Source: an uncultured beta proteobacterium
Lineage (GTDB): Bacteria > Pseudomonadota > Gammaproteobacteria > Burkholderiales > Burkholderiaceae
Assembly: GCA_903909925.1 (NCBI GenBank)
Contig: CAIVXR010000031.1
Location: 1 to 7,082, forward strand
Direction: 5' to 3'
Length of the DNA stretch: 7,082 nt
Part shown: positions 5,633 through 7,082 of the stretch, piece by piece
Layout: each line of letters starts with the position of its first letter
Numbering within the stretch: the first letter of the stretch is position 1
The notes under the pieces: model-generated
Database searches by the model: none
What the model was told of the DNA's origin: nothing
What the model saw: the letters and a program-made list of their open reading frames with translations, nothing else
Position numbers and translations under genes: made by a program

Positions 5633-7082
5633 ATGTTAAAAAAAGCTGACTTTAAGGAAGACGAAACATCCACAGCTATTGTGATTGGAAGTGGATTTGG
5701 CGGATTAGCTGCTGCCATTCGTTTGTCTTGTAAAGGCTATAAGGTCATTGTTTTAGAAAAGCTGGATGCTCCAGGGGGCAGGGCCTACGTTCATCATCGT
5801 GATGGCTATACCTTTGACGCCGGCCCTACCATTATTACTGCACCATTCTTGCTCGAGGAGTTATGGGAATTGTGTGGCAAGAAGATGTCAGATGATGTTG
5901 ATCTACGATTAATGGATCCTTTTTACCGAATCCGTTTTGACGATGGTACTCATTTTGATTACACCGGTGACCCCGCCAGAATGCGCGCAGAAGTAGCTAA
6001 GTTTGCGCCAGAGGACTTACCCGGTTACGAGCGCTTTTTAGTAGAAGCAGAAAAATGCTACAAGCTTGGATTTCAGGAGTTAAGTTCGACGGCATTTGAC
6101 TCAATCGGCGATTTAATTCGAGCAATTCCATCGATGATTAAGATGCGTGCTTGGGAGAGCATCTACAAATTAGTCGCCCGTCACTTAAAGAATGACAAAA
6201 TCCGCCAAGTGATGAGTTTTCATCCGCTGCTCATTGGTGGTAATCCTTTTTCGGTTACAGCAGTTTATGCACTCATCAACTCCTTAGAGCGACGCCATGG
6301 TGTGCACTCGGCAATGGGCGGCACAGGCTCTTTAATTAAGGGCTTAGCAGGTCTATTAGCGGGTAGAGGAGTACAAATTCGTCTGAACTCTGAGGTAAAA
6401 CGCATTGAAGTGGAAGACGGTAAAGCTCAAGGTGTCACGCTAGCCAATGGTGAATTTATTCCTGCAGATATCGTGGTCTCCAATGCAGATGCAGCATGGA
6501 CTTATCAAAAGCTCATCGCGCCAGAGCATCGAAAGGTTTGGACCGACTCCAAAGTCAACAACAGTAAGTACTCGATGAGTCTCTTTGTTTGGTACTTTGG
6601 TACAGATAAACAATATCCGGATGTTCCTCACCATATGATTTTGTTGGGTAAGCGTTATAAAGAACTCCTCACGGATATCTTTAAGAAGCATGTGTTAGCA
6701 GATGACTTTAGTTTATATTTACATAGACCAACCGCTACTGATCCATCTTTAGCGCCTGCTGGAGGCGATGCATTTTATGTGTTAGCCCCGGTACCCAATT
6801 TAGCAAGCGGTACAGACTGGGCTAAAGAGGCTGAGCCTTATCGTCAAATGATTGCCAAGTACTTAGATGAAAGTGTTTTACCTGGATTTGAGAAGCATCT
6901 TAAAACATCCTTTCTCATGACGCCGCAAGACTTTCAGGATCGTCTCCTGTCCGTTAAGGGCGCTGCCTTCGGTTTTGAACCGCTCTTGCTTCAAAGCGCT
7001 TGGTTTAGACCTCATAATCGTAGCGAAGATGTGCAAGGACTGTATATGGTGGGAGCTGGAACCCATCCAGGCGCAGGCATCC
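5633..7082 (+). CDS. crtI: Phytoene desaturase CrtI (3' truncated by window)
   Basis: CrtI is an FAD-dependent, membrane-associated desaturase that converts phytoene through successive dehydrogenations to neurosporene or lycopene. These are the precursors of the carotenoids bound by LH1 and the reaction center. 483 codons are visible. The N-terminus has the dinucleotide-binding motif GSGFGG at residues 19-24, then EKLDAPGGRAY and the DGYTFDAGPTI block. NPFSVTAVYALI and GVHSAMGGTG lie mid-protein. The window stops inside the C-terminal FAD signature GLYMVGAGTHPGAGI, so about 25-30 residues are probably missing. An in-frame TAA directly precedes the ATG at 5633 and no other Met occurs before the Rossmann motif, so the start is well fixed. 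No clear Shine-Dalgarno is visible upstream. CrtD (a related desaturase) is the main alternative, but the motifs fit CrtI better. Confidence 0.92.
   Translation, partial: MLKKADFKEDETSTAIVIGSGFGGLAAAIRLSCKGYKVIVLEKLDAPGGRAYVHHRDGYTFDAGPTIITAPFLLEELWELCGKKMSDDVDLRLMDPFYRIRFDDGTHFDYTGDPARMRAEVAKFAPEDLPGYERFLVEAEKCYKLGFQELSSTAFDSIGDLIRAIPSMIKMRAWESIYKLVARHLKNDKIRQVMSFHPLLIGGNPFSVTAVYALINSLERRHGVHSAMGGTGSLIKGLAGLLAGRGVQIRLNSEVKRIEVEDGKAQGVTLANGEFIPADIVVSNADAAWTYQKLIAPEHRKVWTDSKVNNSKYSMSLFVWYFGTDKQYPDVPHHMILLGKRYKELLTDIFKKHVLADDFSLYLHRPTATDPSLAPAGGDAFYVLAPVPNLASGTDWAKEAEPYRQMIAKYLDESVLPGFEKHLKTSFLMTPQDFQDRLLSVKGAAFGFEPLLLQSAWFRPHNRSEDVQGLYMVGAGTHPGAGI

Noticed and set aside
6440..7066. Minus-strand ORFs inside crtI (6440-6691 and 6878-7066)
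   Set aside because: They lie wholly within the well-supported crtI coding frame, resemble no family I know and have no context of their own. They are antisense shadows.

Overview
The window is part of a photosynthesis gene cluster from a purple (anoxygenic phototrophic) proteobacterium. All genes lie on the + strand. The chlorophyllide a reductase genes bchY and bchZ imply bacteriochlorophyll a. The type II reaction center genes pufL and pufM are followed by pufC for a tetraheme cytochrome lipoprotein, and PufM has the long C-terminal tail seen in PufC-containing lineages. The AT-leaning base composition and the gene order bchY-bchZ-puf(BALMC)-crtI suggest a freshwater aerobic phototrophic betaproteobacterium of the Polynucleobacter/Burkholderiales kind. 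This taxonomic guess is inference and was not tested.

Layout: the 3' end of bchY (1-322) overlaps bchZ (322-1779) by one base. bchZ in turn overlaps an unrecognised 48-codon ORF (1779-1925), which overlaps pufB (1922-2074) by four bases. A 74-codon single-pass membrane protein gene of unknown function (2102-2326) sits between the two LH1 antenna genes pufB and pufA (2336-2542), which are normally adjacent. A long imperfect hairpin (2566-2605) fills the pufA-pufL gap. It is followed by pufL (2632-3456), pufM (3475-4488) and pufC (4485-5555), the last two overlapping by ATGA. A textbook rho-independent terminator (5575-5610) closes the operon. Only 22 bases after its T-tract, phytoene desaturase crtI (5633 onward) begins and runs off the right edge.

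How the genes work together: BchX (outside the window) with BchY and BchZ reduces chlorophyllide a on the route to bacteriochlorophyll a. PufB and PufA bind that pigment as the LH1 ring. PufL and PufM form the photochemical core, and PufC re-reduces the special pair from the periplasmic side. CrtI makes the desaturated carotenoids that the antenna and reaction center bind. The overlapping junctions suggest that pigment synthesis and antenna genes are read as one superoperon.

The least explained parts are the two small ORFs, one bridging bchZ and pufB and one splitting pufB from pufA. Both have good ribosome binding sites, and neither resembles an antenna polypeptide. They are the best candidates here for undescribed components of the photosynthetic apparatus.
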